From a virus: a stretch of 25,430 nt of DNA. Under the pieces are notes generated by a model. The model was not told the DNA's origin. It worked only from the letters and a program-made list of their open reading frames with translations, and made no database searches. The stretch spans positions 1 to 25,430 of IMG/VR virus record IMGVR_UViG_3300031276_000014; one strand, given 5' to 3'. This document shows, piece by piece, positions 4,989 through 10,656 of this stretch; position 1 is the stretch's first letter, and every line of letters starts with the position of its first letter. Position numbers and translations under genes: made by a program.

Positions 4989-5031
4989 ACCGCCGGTGTT
5001 CGGCGGTTCCTCTCCGGCCCCGCAGGGCCGG
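4989..5031 (-). promoter_or_regulatory. Two-hairpin leader of the SSB gene
   Basis: On the minus strand there is CCGGCCC-TGCG-GGGCCGG (5031 to 5014), then ACCGCCG-AACAC-CGGCGGT (5007 to 4989), abutting CAGGAGGC. The first stem has a UNCG-class loop like those at 4307 and 5223. A 7-bp stem directly before the Shine-Dalgarno could affect ribosome access or protect an RNA 5' end. Confidence 0.5.
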
Positions 5032-5038
5032 GAAGGAA

Positions 5039-5185
5039 TTAAAATCCGATGTCTTCCGCATCCTCGAGTTCTGTAATCAATCCATCGTGATCCTCATTCG
5101 GTCCTAAAGCATCTGCTAAGACATATACTTTAGAACCATACACCTCTGCCAAACCGTCAAGATATTCTTGCCGTTCCTTCGTCAT
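5039..5185 (-). CDS. Small acidic protein
   Basis: A 48-residue protein, MTKERQEYLDGLAEVYGS at the start and ELEDAEDIGF at the end, with VYVLADALGPNEDHDGLI between. It is strongly acidic in its second half. The ATG has AAAGGGGA upstream and a GCAA-loop hairpin before that, and the frame exactly fills the gap between two structured leaders. No family is recognised. A small acidic phage protein next to SSB could mimic nucleic acid or modulate a host enzyme; the sequence does not establish this. Confidence 0.6.
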   Translation of the reverse strand: MTKERQEYLDGLAEVYGSKVYVLADALGPNEDHDGLITELEDAEDIGF

Positions 5186-5198
5186 AAAATCCCCTTTC

Positions 5199-5240
5199 CA
5201 CCTGTTGCCAGATGTTTCCCCTCGCGCCCCGTAGGGCGCG
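5199..5240 (-). promoter_or_regulatory. Two-hairpin leader with UNCG and GNRA loops
   Basis: On the minus strand there is CGCGCCC-TACG-GGGCGCG (5240 to 5223), then CATCTG-GCAA-CAGGTG (5214 to 5199, one G-U pair), followed by the Shine-Dalgarno of the 48-residue gene. It has the same layout as the leaders at 4289 and 4989. Confidence 0.45.
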
Positions 5241-5248
5241 GAAGGAAA

Positions 5249-5596
5249 TCAGTTTAATGTCAGTTCTTTGTGATAATGAGCGATGCTGTCTTCAGCAGCC
5301 AGGACCATCATTTTCCAGTTGGTCAGATCGTATCCGGCCGAAAGTATTTCATCGCGGAAATAATAAAAGGGAATTGCCCAATCGCAATCTTCTTCCCAGT
5401 AGGTCCATGATCTCAGGAAGTTCACCACGTTCGGGCACAACTTCTTGAGTTGGGCCGCATGTTTTCGGTCAAGCCAGATTCCGCCGTGTCCTGGTGTCGA
5501 TAAAGACCAGATGCCATCGGAGTACTTTTTCTTCCAGTCGACGTGCCCCCAGGGGGAATTGTCGGGCGGGCTGACGATCGTTCTGATGTTGTTCAT
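5249..5596 (-). CDS. Hypothetical protein resembling DUF7007
   Basis: A 115-residue protein with a recognisable string: SLSTPGHGGIWLDRKHA near residues 31 to 47, then SWTYWEEDCDWAIPFYYF near residues 64 to 81. The combination of an STPGHGG block and a tyrosine/tryptophan-EEDC-W block recalls the DUF7007 type of phage and plasmid proteins, which have no known activity. The paired His, Cys and acidic residues might form an active or metal site, but this is inference. The start overlaps the upstream stop by ATGA, so it is coupled to the 63-residue gene before it. The assignment is from memory of the motif only. Confidence 0.65.
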   Translation of the reverse strand: MNNIRTIVSPPDNSPWGHVDWKKKYSDGIWSLSTPGHGGIWLDRKHAAQLKKLCPNVVNFLRSWTYWEEDCDWAIPFYYFRDEILSAGYDLTNWKMMVLAAEDSIAHYHKELTLN

Positions 5597-5784
5597 GATG
5601 TGATCCTTTCCACGAAGATTTTTTTTCCGTCCTTCGCTTTGTATGCGTAATAGCCGACTGCCTTCAGGCATTTCAGTCTTAACATCGTGTGCCCGTTCGG
5701 GTTCACAATGAATTCGGTTGCTGCCTGTTTTTCGGTCATGGTCTCGACTCGATCGGCCAGGGCCTTAATTTTAAATCTTGTCAT
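5593..5784 (-). CDS. Small basic hypothetical protein
   Basis: A 63-residue basic protein, MTRFKIKALADRVETM at the start, then AATEFIVNPNGHTMLRLKCLKAVGYYAYKAKDGKKIFVERITS. The beta-rich basic second half would fit a small nucleic-acid or protein-binding fold, without a family match. The ATG at 5784 has GAGGAGGC upstream and a reduced GCC-GAAA-GGC hairpin before that. The longer in-frame reading from 5925 would translate the hairpin leader and is rejected. Its stop overlaps the next start by ATGA. Confidence 0.65.
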   Translation of the reverse strand: MTRFKIKALADRVETMTEKQAATEFIVNPNGHTMLRLKCLKAVGYYAYKAKDGKKIFVERITS

Positions 5785-5796
5785 AATTGCCTCCTC

Positions 5797-5857
5797 GCCT
5801 TTCGGCTCTCTCATCCCTCCCGATGCCCCCGGCGCCGGCGGGTCGCCCCGCCGCATC
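5797..5857 (-). promoter_or_regulatory. Hairpin leader between the genes at 5861 and 5784
   Basis: On the minus strand a two-tier hairpin comes first: outer GATGC/GCATC (5857 to 5853 with 5826 to 5822) enclosing GGCGGG-GCGA-CCCGCC (5852 to 5837), a GNRA-type loop. A short GCC-GAAA-GGC hairpin (5806 to 5797) follows and lies against GAGGAGGC. It has the same overall plan as the other early leaders. Confidence 0.45.
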
Positions 5858-5860
5858 GCG

Positions 5861-6052
5861 TCAGAAACCAAAAAGCTTTTTTGATTCTTGAAATCCGACC
5901 CATCGCCCATCGGCGTTCTGTCCACGGTTCGCCAGTTCTTTTTTGGCGAGCCTGAAGACGTCGATTTTCCCGAGGACGATGTCGCTCAGCAGTTTCGTGT
6001 TCGTCCCGCTGAATATGTATTCCGGATTTAAAGTGTCTTTCAGATTGCTCAT
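5861..6052 (-). CDS. Small hypothetical protein, first clear early gene
   Basis: A 63-residue protein, MSNLKDTLNPEYIFSGTNTK at the start, then LLSDIVLGKIDVFRLAKKELANRG and a QNADGRWVGFQESKKLFGF tail. The helix LSDIVLGKIDVFRLAKKELANRG followed by DGRWVGF is shared in style by many small phage proteins of unknown role. The ATG at 6052 is taken as the start; the upstream extension would translate a leader with hairpins. The Shine-Dalgarno (GGGGGG) is weak. It is the first well-supported gene downstream of the putative early promoter near 6270. Confidence 0.65.
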   Translation of the reverse strand: MSNLKDTLNPEYIFSGTNTKLLSDIVLGKIDVFRLAKKELANRGQNADGRWVGFQESKKLFGF

Positions 6053-6104
6053 TTTTGTTGCCCCCCGCGCCTGAGCGCCGGGAGCATCGGATAAGGATGG
6101 AAGA

Positions 6105-6126
6105 GCCGGACAATTGCTTGCCCGGC
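6105..6126 (-). promoter_or_regulatory. 9-bp hairpin with GCAA loop in the early leader
   Basis: GCCGGGCAA and TTGTCCGGC on the minus strand pair over nine positions, including one G-U, around a GCAA (GNRA) loop. It lies about 50 bases upstream of the gene starting at 6052. No T-run follows. Confidence 0.45.
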
Positions 6127-6131
6127 GCCAT

Positions 6132-6254
6132 CTACTTTTTCGGCTTCCCTTGCGGTATCGCGTCACCCCCGACGCTCGCCCCCCTGATTCCCCTTCTCAA
6201 TCGCCGATTTTTCTTTCCGGGTTTCCCCGTACTCCGTACCGGCTCGCTCAACAT
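6132..6254 (-). CDS. Tentative small basic protein next to early promoter
   Basis: A 40-residue ORF, MLSEPVRSTGKPGKKNRRLR at the start and ending DAIPQGKPKK, with about a third Lys/Arg. The ATG is preceded by TAGGA at a suitable distance and lies about 15 bases downstream of the -10 element, so it would be the first frame on the early transcript. Composition would suit a nucleic-acid-binding peptide. Against it, the leader would be very short, GC-rich DNA readily yields Arg-rich chance frames, and no family is known. I keep it as a candidate. Confidence 0.3.
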   Translation of the reverse strand: MLSEPVRSTGKPGKKNRRLRRGIRGASVGGDAIPQGKPKK

Positions 6255-6268
6255 TTTGTCCTACTTAT

Positions 6269-6297
6269 AATATATACTATTAGTATAATAATAGCAA
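6269..6297 (-). promoter_or_regulatory. Putative early sigma70-like promoter
   Basis: On the minus strand, -35 TTGCTA (6297 to 6292) and -10 TATATT (6274 to 6269) are separated by exactly 17 bases, in the only strongly AT-rich intergenic stretch of the window. It points toward the early genes and follows the late-block terminator. The match is 4 of 6 and 5 of 6 to consensus. Confidence 0.55.
6273..6287. promoter_or_regulatory. 15-bp palindrome in the promoter spacer, operator candidate
   Basis: TATACTA-T-TAGTATA is a perfect inverted repeat of 7-base arms around one base. It covers most of the spacer and touches the -10 of the putative early promoter, a classic repressor position. The repressor gene itself is not in the window. 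Confidence 0.45.
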
Positions 6298-6309
6298 CAT
6301 ATTTCGGGG

Positions 6310-6370
6310 TTTATTCTCTGATTTTAAGCGTGGATTTATTCCCCATTTTGGCCTGAATTTATTCCTATTT
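6310..6370. repeat. Three direct repeats upstream of early promoter
   Basis: TTTATTC occurs at 6310, 6335 and 6358, each followed within two to four bases by ATTTT. On the minus strand each unit reads AAAAT, a short purine-rich gap, then GAATAAA. Spacing of 25 and 23 bases is close to two helical turns. They lie just upstream of the -35, so they could be activator or repressor sites, or origin iterons. Confidence 0.5.
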
Positions 6371-6372
6371 TC

Positions 6373-6387
6373 GGGGTGGGGGTGGGG
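6373..6387 (+). other. Three G-runs
   Basis: Runs of four, five and four G separated by single T bases. With only three long runs a four-tetrad quadruplex cannot form, though a two-tetrad fold is possible. Reported as a compositional feature of the control region. Confidence 0.3.
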
Positions 6388-6460
6388 AATTATGCTGGAA
6401 AGGCCGAAAAGCCCCGTCCTGGCCCGCCTCGCAAGGCTGAGGGGGTATTTTAAAGTCGTC

Positions 6461-6491
6461 AGACAAACCGACCGGGGTTTCCCCCGGCCGG
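6461..6491 (-). terminator. Intrinsic terminator of the late block
   Basis: On the minus strand CCGGCCGGGG and CCCCGGTCGG form a 10-bp stem with one G-U pair and a GAAA loop (6491 to 6468), followed by TTTGTCT. It lies about 40 bases after the last late stop codon at 6530, exactly where the structural and lysis transcript should end. Confidence 0.75.
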
Positions 6492-6508
6492 ATAAAATGG
6501 AGGTTCTC

Positions 6509-6522
6509 CCTGCTTTCGCAGG
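6509..6522 (-). other. CCTGC-GAAA-GCAGG hairpin after the last late gene
   Basis: A 5-bp stem with a GAAA loop begins eight bases after the stop codon at 6530, ahead of the main terminator. It may protect the 3' end of the late mRNA. Confidence 0.4.
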
Positions 6523-6529
6523 AAGGCCG

Positions 6530-6940
6530 TCAATTGTTCAGGTAGATGACCAGGCGGATCACCCCTGAACCGGCCATGGCGACGCCGCCGATGATCGATC
6601 CCGGGTCCGCCTTGAATATCCCGTAAATGAGCAGTCCGATCCCGACGAGGGGCACGCCGATCCAGACGAGGGTGTTCTCCAGCTGCAGGCCGCGGAGTTC
6701 GGCCTGGAACGTCGCGATGTAATTCGCGAACCGTGCGTCATTCTCAGCGATGAGTTGCGCCCGTAATGCCTGCCACTTCGCGTTGAATATTTCGCCATAC
6801 CCGTAGATCAGGTCAATGACTTCCGCTCTGCTGTAGGTATCTTGTGAGGGCAGCGCGGAGTTGATCTCGTCCTTCGTCAAAAGCTGTGCCGATGCCGGCA
6901 CTGCCAGAGTTAAGAGAAGCAACATTGCCAGTATTCGCAT
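6530..6940 (-). CDS. Signal-peptide protein with two C-terminal membrane helices
   Basis: A 136-residue protein. Residues 1 to 18 form a Sec-type signal peptide ending PASA, with Q next. The middle (about 20 to 88) is a soluble helical segment with NAKWQALRAQLIAENDARF. Two membrane helices follow at about 90 to 109 and 115 to 133. It is the last gene of the late block, after holin-like and endolysin genes, so a lysis role (spanin-like or antiholin-like) is plausible. It does not match a classical spanin: there is no lipobox cysteine. Its first 128 bases overlap the end of the preceding gene in a different frame. Start supported by GAGAGG five bases upstream. Confidence 0.7.
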   Translation of the reverse strand: MRILAMLLLLTLAVPASAQLLTKDEINSALPSQDTYSRAEVIDLIYGYGEIFNAKWQALRAQLIAENDARFANYIATFQAELRGLQLENTLVWIGVPLVGIGLLIYGIFKADPGSIIGGVAMAGSGVIRLVIYLNN

Positions 6941-7133
6941 TTTTTCCTCTCTTTTTAATCACGATGAAAATCGCTACAACGACTGCTGCCGCAGTGAGCA
7001 CGCCGAGTGCGACGCCGAGTCCGACGACTTTCAAAGCGTCGATCAAAGGTATCTTCTTCGTGATCGTAATAATGATGGTCGCTGTGATGACGGCCGCAGC
7101 CAGTATTCCGATGATGATGAGCAACCAGATCAT
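6813..7133 (-). CDS. Small two-helix membrane protein, holin or spanin candidate
   Basis: A 106-residue protein. Residues 2 to 24 and 36 to 59 are strongly hydrophobic helices with the basic patch KKRGK straight after. A roughly 45-residue soluble tail follows (FDEGRDQLRAALTRYLQQ), which could be amphipathic. The start overlaps the stop of the preceding holin-like gene by ATGA. The soluble tail is encoded by DNA that also encodes the signal peptide and N-terminus of the next gene, an out-of-frame overlap of 128 bases. This nesting recalls Rz/Rz1 spanin gene pairs, but the topology differs. Holin subunit, antiholin or spanin-like partner are all possible. Confidence 0.65.
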   Translation of the reverse strand: MIWLLIIIGILAAAVITATIIITITKKIPLIDALKVVGLGVALGVLTAAAVVVAIFIVIKKRGKNANTGNVASLNSGSAGIGTAFDEGRDQLRAALTRYLQQSGSH

Positions 7134-7582
7134 ATCCTGCCCACCTTTTGCGTGATCTCCGAGGCGGTGGCGTACCCGATGAAGGCACTGGCGAGCTCGG
7201 CGACTCCTATCATGCCCGCGTCCTTGCGGAGGACCATGACCAAGATCGCGAGCTCGAGGGCGACGATGATCGCGGCGATCTTGAGAATGCGGCCGAGATC
7301 CAGTTTCCCGGTTTCGTCATCGAGAACTCCGGCCGGGGGCACGGGTTCGTCCGTTGAGGATGGGGACGGCTGTGCGGGCCTCGGCGGCTTCCCCTGGAGC
7401 GCCTGGCCGATCTGCCCGCCGGCCACGGGCACGAGAAACGCCGCGGTCGCGAGCGCGAGCTGCCCGATGTCCATCCCCAGGATCACCCCGAGGTTGCCGA
7501 CGATCGCCGCGGCGACGAACATGATGATCATCATCAGTATCCCGCTCGAGCGGTCGTTCCATTTGTCGTTGAGCAGTTTCAT
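7130..7582 (-). CDS. Holin-like membrane protein with four helices
   Basis: A 150-residue protein with predicted membrane helices at about 14 to 35, 40 to 58, 98 to 118 and 123 to 141. A proline-rich linker separates the pairs (PPRPAQPSPSSTDEPVPPAG). It follows the probable endolysin by 13 bases and precedes other small membrane proteins, so a holin role, forming inner-membrane lesions that release the endolysin, is the best guess. Four helices and 150 residues are on the large side for a holin. The ATG at 7582 is chosen because AGGAGG lies six bases before it; the longer in-frame extension upstream is Arg/Ser-rich noise overlapping the peptidase gene. Confidence 0.65.
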   Translation of the reverse strand: MKLLNDKWNDRSSGILMMIIMFVAAAIVGNLGVILGMDIGQLALATAAFLVPVAGGQIGQALQGKPPRPAQPSPSSTDEPVPPAGVLDDETGKLDLGRILKIAAIIVALELAILVMVLRKDAGMIGVAELASAFIGYATASEITQKVGRI

Positions 7583-7595
7583 TTCGAACCTCCTG

Positions 7596-8279
7596 TTACG
7601 GCTTGAAATAGATAACCGTCTGAGTGACGGGTGAGAATTCCGCGCGCGTGAGCGGCTGTAGGAAGCCGTCGCCGTTCCACTCGGGCTTGCGGTTTCCCCA
7701 TGAGTCCTTGATCCGGAGGTCACCGGTGTCCTGGTCCACGACCCCGGTCGAGACATAGTGGTGAGGGAGGAGGATGCCGGCAGAATGACCGGCCTCGACC
7801 GCCTGGTAAACCTCGTCATAGGTTCTCTTCATCCGCCAGATTCCGGAGACATTGAAGAGCGCCTTCGCAGCCAGGACGTGGAGCTGCATGTACCGGTTCT
7901 CCATGACGTCGTCGCCGTGCAAGCCGGGGATTGTCTTCTGCCAGAGGATGAGGTTGTCGGGGTCGGAGAAGAAGAGCATAACCGCGTCGTCGAGCTGGAT
8001 CCCGCGTTTCCAGTTCGGGAACACCGAGGCCAGCTCCTTCGACCCGGGCAGGTCCGGCCCGAGCAGGTTCCCGCAAGCATTCACCATCGAGTCGGCGCCG
8101 CAGCTCTCGAGGTAGCCGCGCATGTGCGCCGCGTCGAGGACGGCCTTTGAGACGCCGGCCTCAAGGAGCTTCTCGTATACCTCCGCCTTGATCGCGCGGA
8201 TGATGTACTCGACGCAGTTCCTGGTTTGCTCCCAGAAGTACGTCCGGTCGCAGCCATATTTCGTTCCAACGAATTTCAT
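7596..8279 (-). CDS. C39-like cysteine peptidase, probable endolysin
   Basis: A 227-residue protein. Around residue 60 the string LESCGADSMVNACGNLLG matches the catalytic-Cys block of C39-like, papain-fold peptidases (CGxxSM type). Histidines at 173/174 in PHHYVSTGVV and Asp192 in RIKDSWGN supply the His and Asp of the triad in the right order. Such domains cut peptide bonds, and in phages can act on peptidoglycan cross-bridges or stems. Position between a membrane coiled-coil protein and a holin-like protein supports an endolysin role. There is no signal peptide, so it would need a holin. An alternative is a virion-associated or capsid-maturing protease. The start shares one base with the previous stop (TGATG), with GGAGGC upstream. 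Confidence 0.7.
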   Translation of the reverse strand: MKFVGTKYGCDRTYFWEQTRNCVEYIIRAIKAEVYEKLLEAGVSKAVLDAAHMRGYLESCGADSMVNACGNLLGPDLPGSKELASVFPNWKRGIQLDDAVMLFFSDPDNLILWQKTIPGLHGDDVMENRYMQLHVLAAKALFNVSGIWRMKRTYDEVYQAVEAGHSAGILLPHHYVSTGVVDQDTGDLRIKDSWGNRKPEWNGDGFLQPLTRAEFSPVTQTVIYFKP

Positions 8280-8626
8280 CAGTTGCCTCCCCCCATGTGC
8301 CGACGCACGTCTTCCTTCAAGTCTCTCACGTTCTGATTAATATAACCAAGATTCGTATTCAGGTCTTTTGATAGATTGTCAATGGCAGTCTTCACTTCAG
8401 CGACGGAGTTTTTCGCATCGGCGGCAGAGTTCTCGGCCGCTTGCGCGCTATCTTTTGCCTTCTGGATTTCCGTGCGCATGGCTGAGTCCCGGGCGTCGAA
8501 ATACGCCATGATCGCCAGGATGCCGCCGATGAACACGACCACGGCGCCGGCCCATTTTAAATACTTGGATGGTTCACGGCGTCGTTCTCTGGGATTTCGT
8601 TTATCAACAATCTGGACTTCCGACAC
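8279..8626 (-). CDS. Single-pass membrane protein with coiled coil
   Basis: A 115-residue protein starting at GTG with AGGAGG five bases upstream. The N-terminus is basic (KRNPRERRREPSK), a single membrane helix spans about residues 25 to 43, and the rest is a long heptad-like helix (QKAKDSAQAAENSAADAKNS, then VAEVKTAIDNLSKDLN). The layout, short cytoplasmic N-terminus, one helix, periplasmic coiled coil, matches that of an inner-membrane spanin subunit, and it opens the lysis cassette. I cannot exclude a virion-associated or holin-accessory role. The gene begins nine bases after the tail fibre gene. Confidence 0.65.
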   Translation of the reverse strand: MSEVQIVDKRNPRERRREPSKYLKWAGAVVVFIGGILAIMAYFDARDSAMRTEIQKAKDSAQAAENSAADAKNSVAEVKTAIDNLSKDLNTNLGYINQNVRDLKEDVRRHMGGGN

Positions 8627-8635
8627 CCGAACCTC

Positions 8636-10648
8636 CTATTTAAACCTGTATTTTATCCCAGCGTCTTCTCCGATTCCCATCGCCTGATTGAACCGCGTTG
8701 AGAAAACATCGATTATCCATTGATTGGTGACAGACTCGACGATCTTGTAAATCGTAACGTAGGGGGAAGTTGCGTGAGCGATGGCTAAATAAACCATATT
8801 TATCGAGAATGAACACCCCGTTGCATTGCCTGTCGGCAAAGTTCCTGGATTCGCAATCTTAGTGTATGAATCATTGTCTGCTTTATAAAGAGTAAAATAC
8901 GGTGAATTGGTATGCGCCACTGAAAGGTAGGTTCCATCTTCTGAGAATGAGCATCCGTTCCCATCTGCAGCTGGAAGCGTAAGAGGTTCAGTCGTCTTTA
9001 AAAAAATATCTGTTCCAGCCGCGCGTCTGTATATGGTAATATAAGGAGATGTGTTATGCGCAACTGCCAGGCCCGAACCGTCTGGCGTAAAGGCACACCC
9101 ATTCCCAGTACCTGTAGGCAACACTCCAGGGTCTGCAACCTTTGAAAAAACATCTCTGATTATTCTATAAATGGTAACGTAAGGAGACGTGACGTGTGCG
9201 ACGGCAAGATATGACCCATTTCGAGAAAAAGATACTCCATGCCCAACTCCTGTTGGAAGTGTTCCTGGGTCGGCAAGTTTGACAAACGTGTCCGTCCCTG
9301 CCGTTCGTTTGTAGATCGTGACATAAGGGCTCGTACTGTGCGCGACAGCAAAAAATATCCCATTCGGAGAAAACGCACAACTTAACACTGCACCTGCCGG
9401 CATGGCTGCCGCATCCGCTATTTTCACGAAAGTATCCGTCTCTGCCGTGCGTTTATAAATAATATAATAAGGAGGTACCAAACACCCGATTCCTAAATAC
9501 GTTCCATCGCGTGAAAATGCGGGACCATATGCGGTGTTTCCGGGAATTGTTGCCGGATCATCGAGCTTGACAAACGTGTCCGTCCCTGCCGTCCGTTTAT
9601 AGATCGTAATAAATGGAGTTGTAGAATGAGTGACGGCACAATATCTGCCATCTTCTGAAAATGCGCATCCGTTTCCAGTTCCAGCCGGGAGTGCAGCCGG
9701 ATCAGCTATTTTTACGCCAGGTTCTATTCTGCTCTGCCCAATCCCCTTATACGTCATTTTCAATCGTTCACCGGCAAGCATCTGAATGCACCCGGTTACT
9801 GACGAACTCGGTGGCGGAATTCCGACACCCTTCGTCGTGTAATATTTTTTCAGGTATTCAATCGAGCTTCCCGCGAGAGGCTGAAGGAGCCATCCAGTTG
9901 CATCCGCGATCACCACGATCGCATCCCCGGGCGATGCAACTTCCGGCAGGGTTAACCGAGTGCATCCCTCGCTCATGAGATATCGTCTGAGAGGATACAG
10001 GCGCGTGTCAAGATTGTCACTCTTGATGATCGTGTGCTTTGCGATTCCCGGCAGGATGCTGTTGACCGGGGTGACGGTCAGGAACGAGGCCCCATCTCCA
10101 ACGACGGTCGCGATAGTGAGCTCCTTCGCTGTCGCGGCCGCTGCCGTGCAAGTGAGGACATATGATTTCGACTGGGCGTAATAGAACGATCCCGTCGCAT
10201 ACTCCCTGGACCTGGTCATGATGGGCGTCTCGGCGTAGGCCAACTTGAGATAGTTCGGGGTCGCTCCGTTGAGCGTTGCACCAGCCGCCGCCAGGTCGAA
10301 TCCGGCGATCGTCGGAAGTTCAACCAAAACATGGATCTGTCTGGTCATTTTCGTTTGCGGCTGGATCCACGGGAGATCATCGTTTCCGACCTCGACGTCG
10401 AACTCGATGACGCCAGTGTGCGGTTCGATGTTCAGGGTCGTCCATGATGCAACTGCGATCGCACCTTGCTTGAGGAGCCCGGTGTTTTCGTTCAGGAGTT
10501 CGTACATCGCCTTTCCGACCATACCCTGCAGGTACCGAAAATCGCGTACGAGGTCCACGCCGTAGAGCCTGTCCCCGACCTGTTCGGGGAGATCATCGAC
10601 TCCATCATTGAAGAATTTCCAATCATGGAAATATTTGTGCTCTGACAT
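8636..10648 (-). CDS. Tail fibre with seven-repeat beta-propeller domain
   Basis: A 670-residue protein directly after the gpI-like gene, the usual place for the tail fibre. Residues 1 to about 110 probably attach to the baseplate. A middle region to about 310 contains a beta-rich module (SKSYVLTCTAAAATAKELTI). Residues 312 to about 645 hold seven repeats of 46 to 48 residues with the pattern ADPGTLPTG, then GCAFSxDGxYLAVAH, then TSPYVTIYKRTAGTDTF. The SPDG-like turn, small residues and strand spacing indicate a seven-bladed WD40-like beta-propeller. A short tail (STRFNQAMGIGEDAGIKYRFK, split here by position 650) ends the protein. The domain is probably the receptor-binding part. Start supported by AGGAGG. 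Confidence 0.85.
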   Translation of the reverse strand: MSEHKYFHDWKFFNDGVDDLPEQVGDRLYGVDLVRDFRYLQGMVGKAMYELLNENTGLLKQGAIAVASWTTLNIEPHTGVIEFDVEVGNDDLPWIQPQTKMTRQIHVLVELPTIAGFDLAAAGATLNGATPNYLKLAYAETPIMTRSREYATGSFYYAQSKSYVLTCTAAAATAKELTIATVVGDGASFLTVTPVNSILPGIAKHTIIKSDNLDTRLYPLRRYLMSEGCTRLTLPEVASPGDAIVVIADATGWLLQPLAGSSIEYLKKYYTTKGVGIPPPSSSVTGCIQMLAGERLKMTYKGIGQSRIEPGVKIADPAALPAGTGNGCAFSEDGRYCAVTHSTTPFITIYKRTAGTDTFVKLDDPATIPGNTAYGPAFSRDGTYLGIGCLVPPYYIIYKRTAETDTFVKIADAAAMPAGAVLSCAFSPNGIFFAVAHSTSPYVTIYKRTAGTDTFVKLADPGTLPTGVGHGVSFSRNGSYLAVAHVTSPYVTIYRIIRDVFSKVADPGVLPTGTGNGCAFTPDGSGLAVAHNTSPYITIYRRAAGTDIFLKTTEPLTLPAADGNGCSFSEDGTYLSVAHTNSPYFTLYKADNDSYTKIANPGTLPTGNATGCSFSINMVYLAIAHATSPYVTIYKIVESVTNQWIIDVFSTRFNQAMGIGEDAGIKYRFK
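8714..9715 (-). repeat. Seven tandem coding repeats of about 143 bases
   Basis: The beta-propeller part of the tail fibre gene consists of seven tandem units of about 138 to 144 bases. Some segments are nearly identical at DNA level, for example the GTGTCCGTCCCTGCCGT block near 9284 and again near 9575. Such similarity makes unit number prone to change by recombination. Confidence 0.8.
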
Positions 10649-10656
10649 GGTTCCTC

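Noticed and set aside
6861-7634. 257-codon ORF on the plus strand
   Set aside because: Antisense to three lysis-region genes; low-complexity Ser/Met/Ile-rich translation typical of shadow frames of membrane proteins.
8714-9715. Regularly spaced repeats as a CRISPR array
   Set aside because: The period is about 143 bases, repeats are divergent and lie in frame within a long coding sequence.
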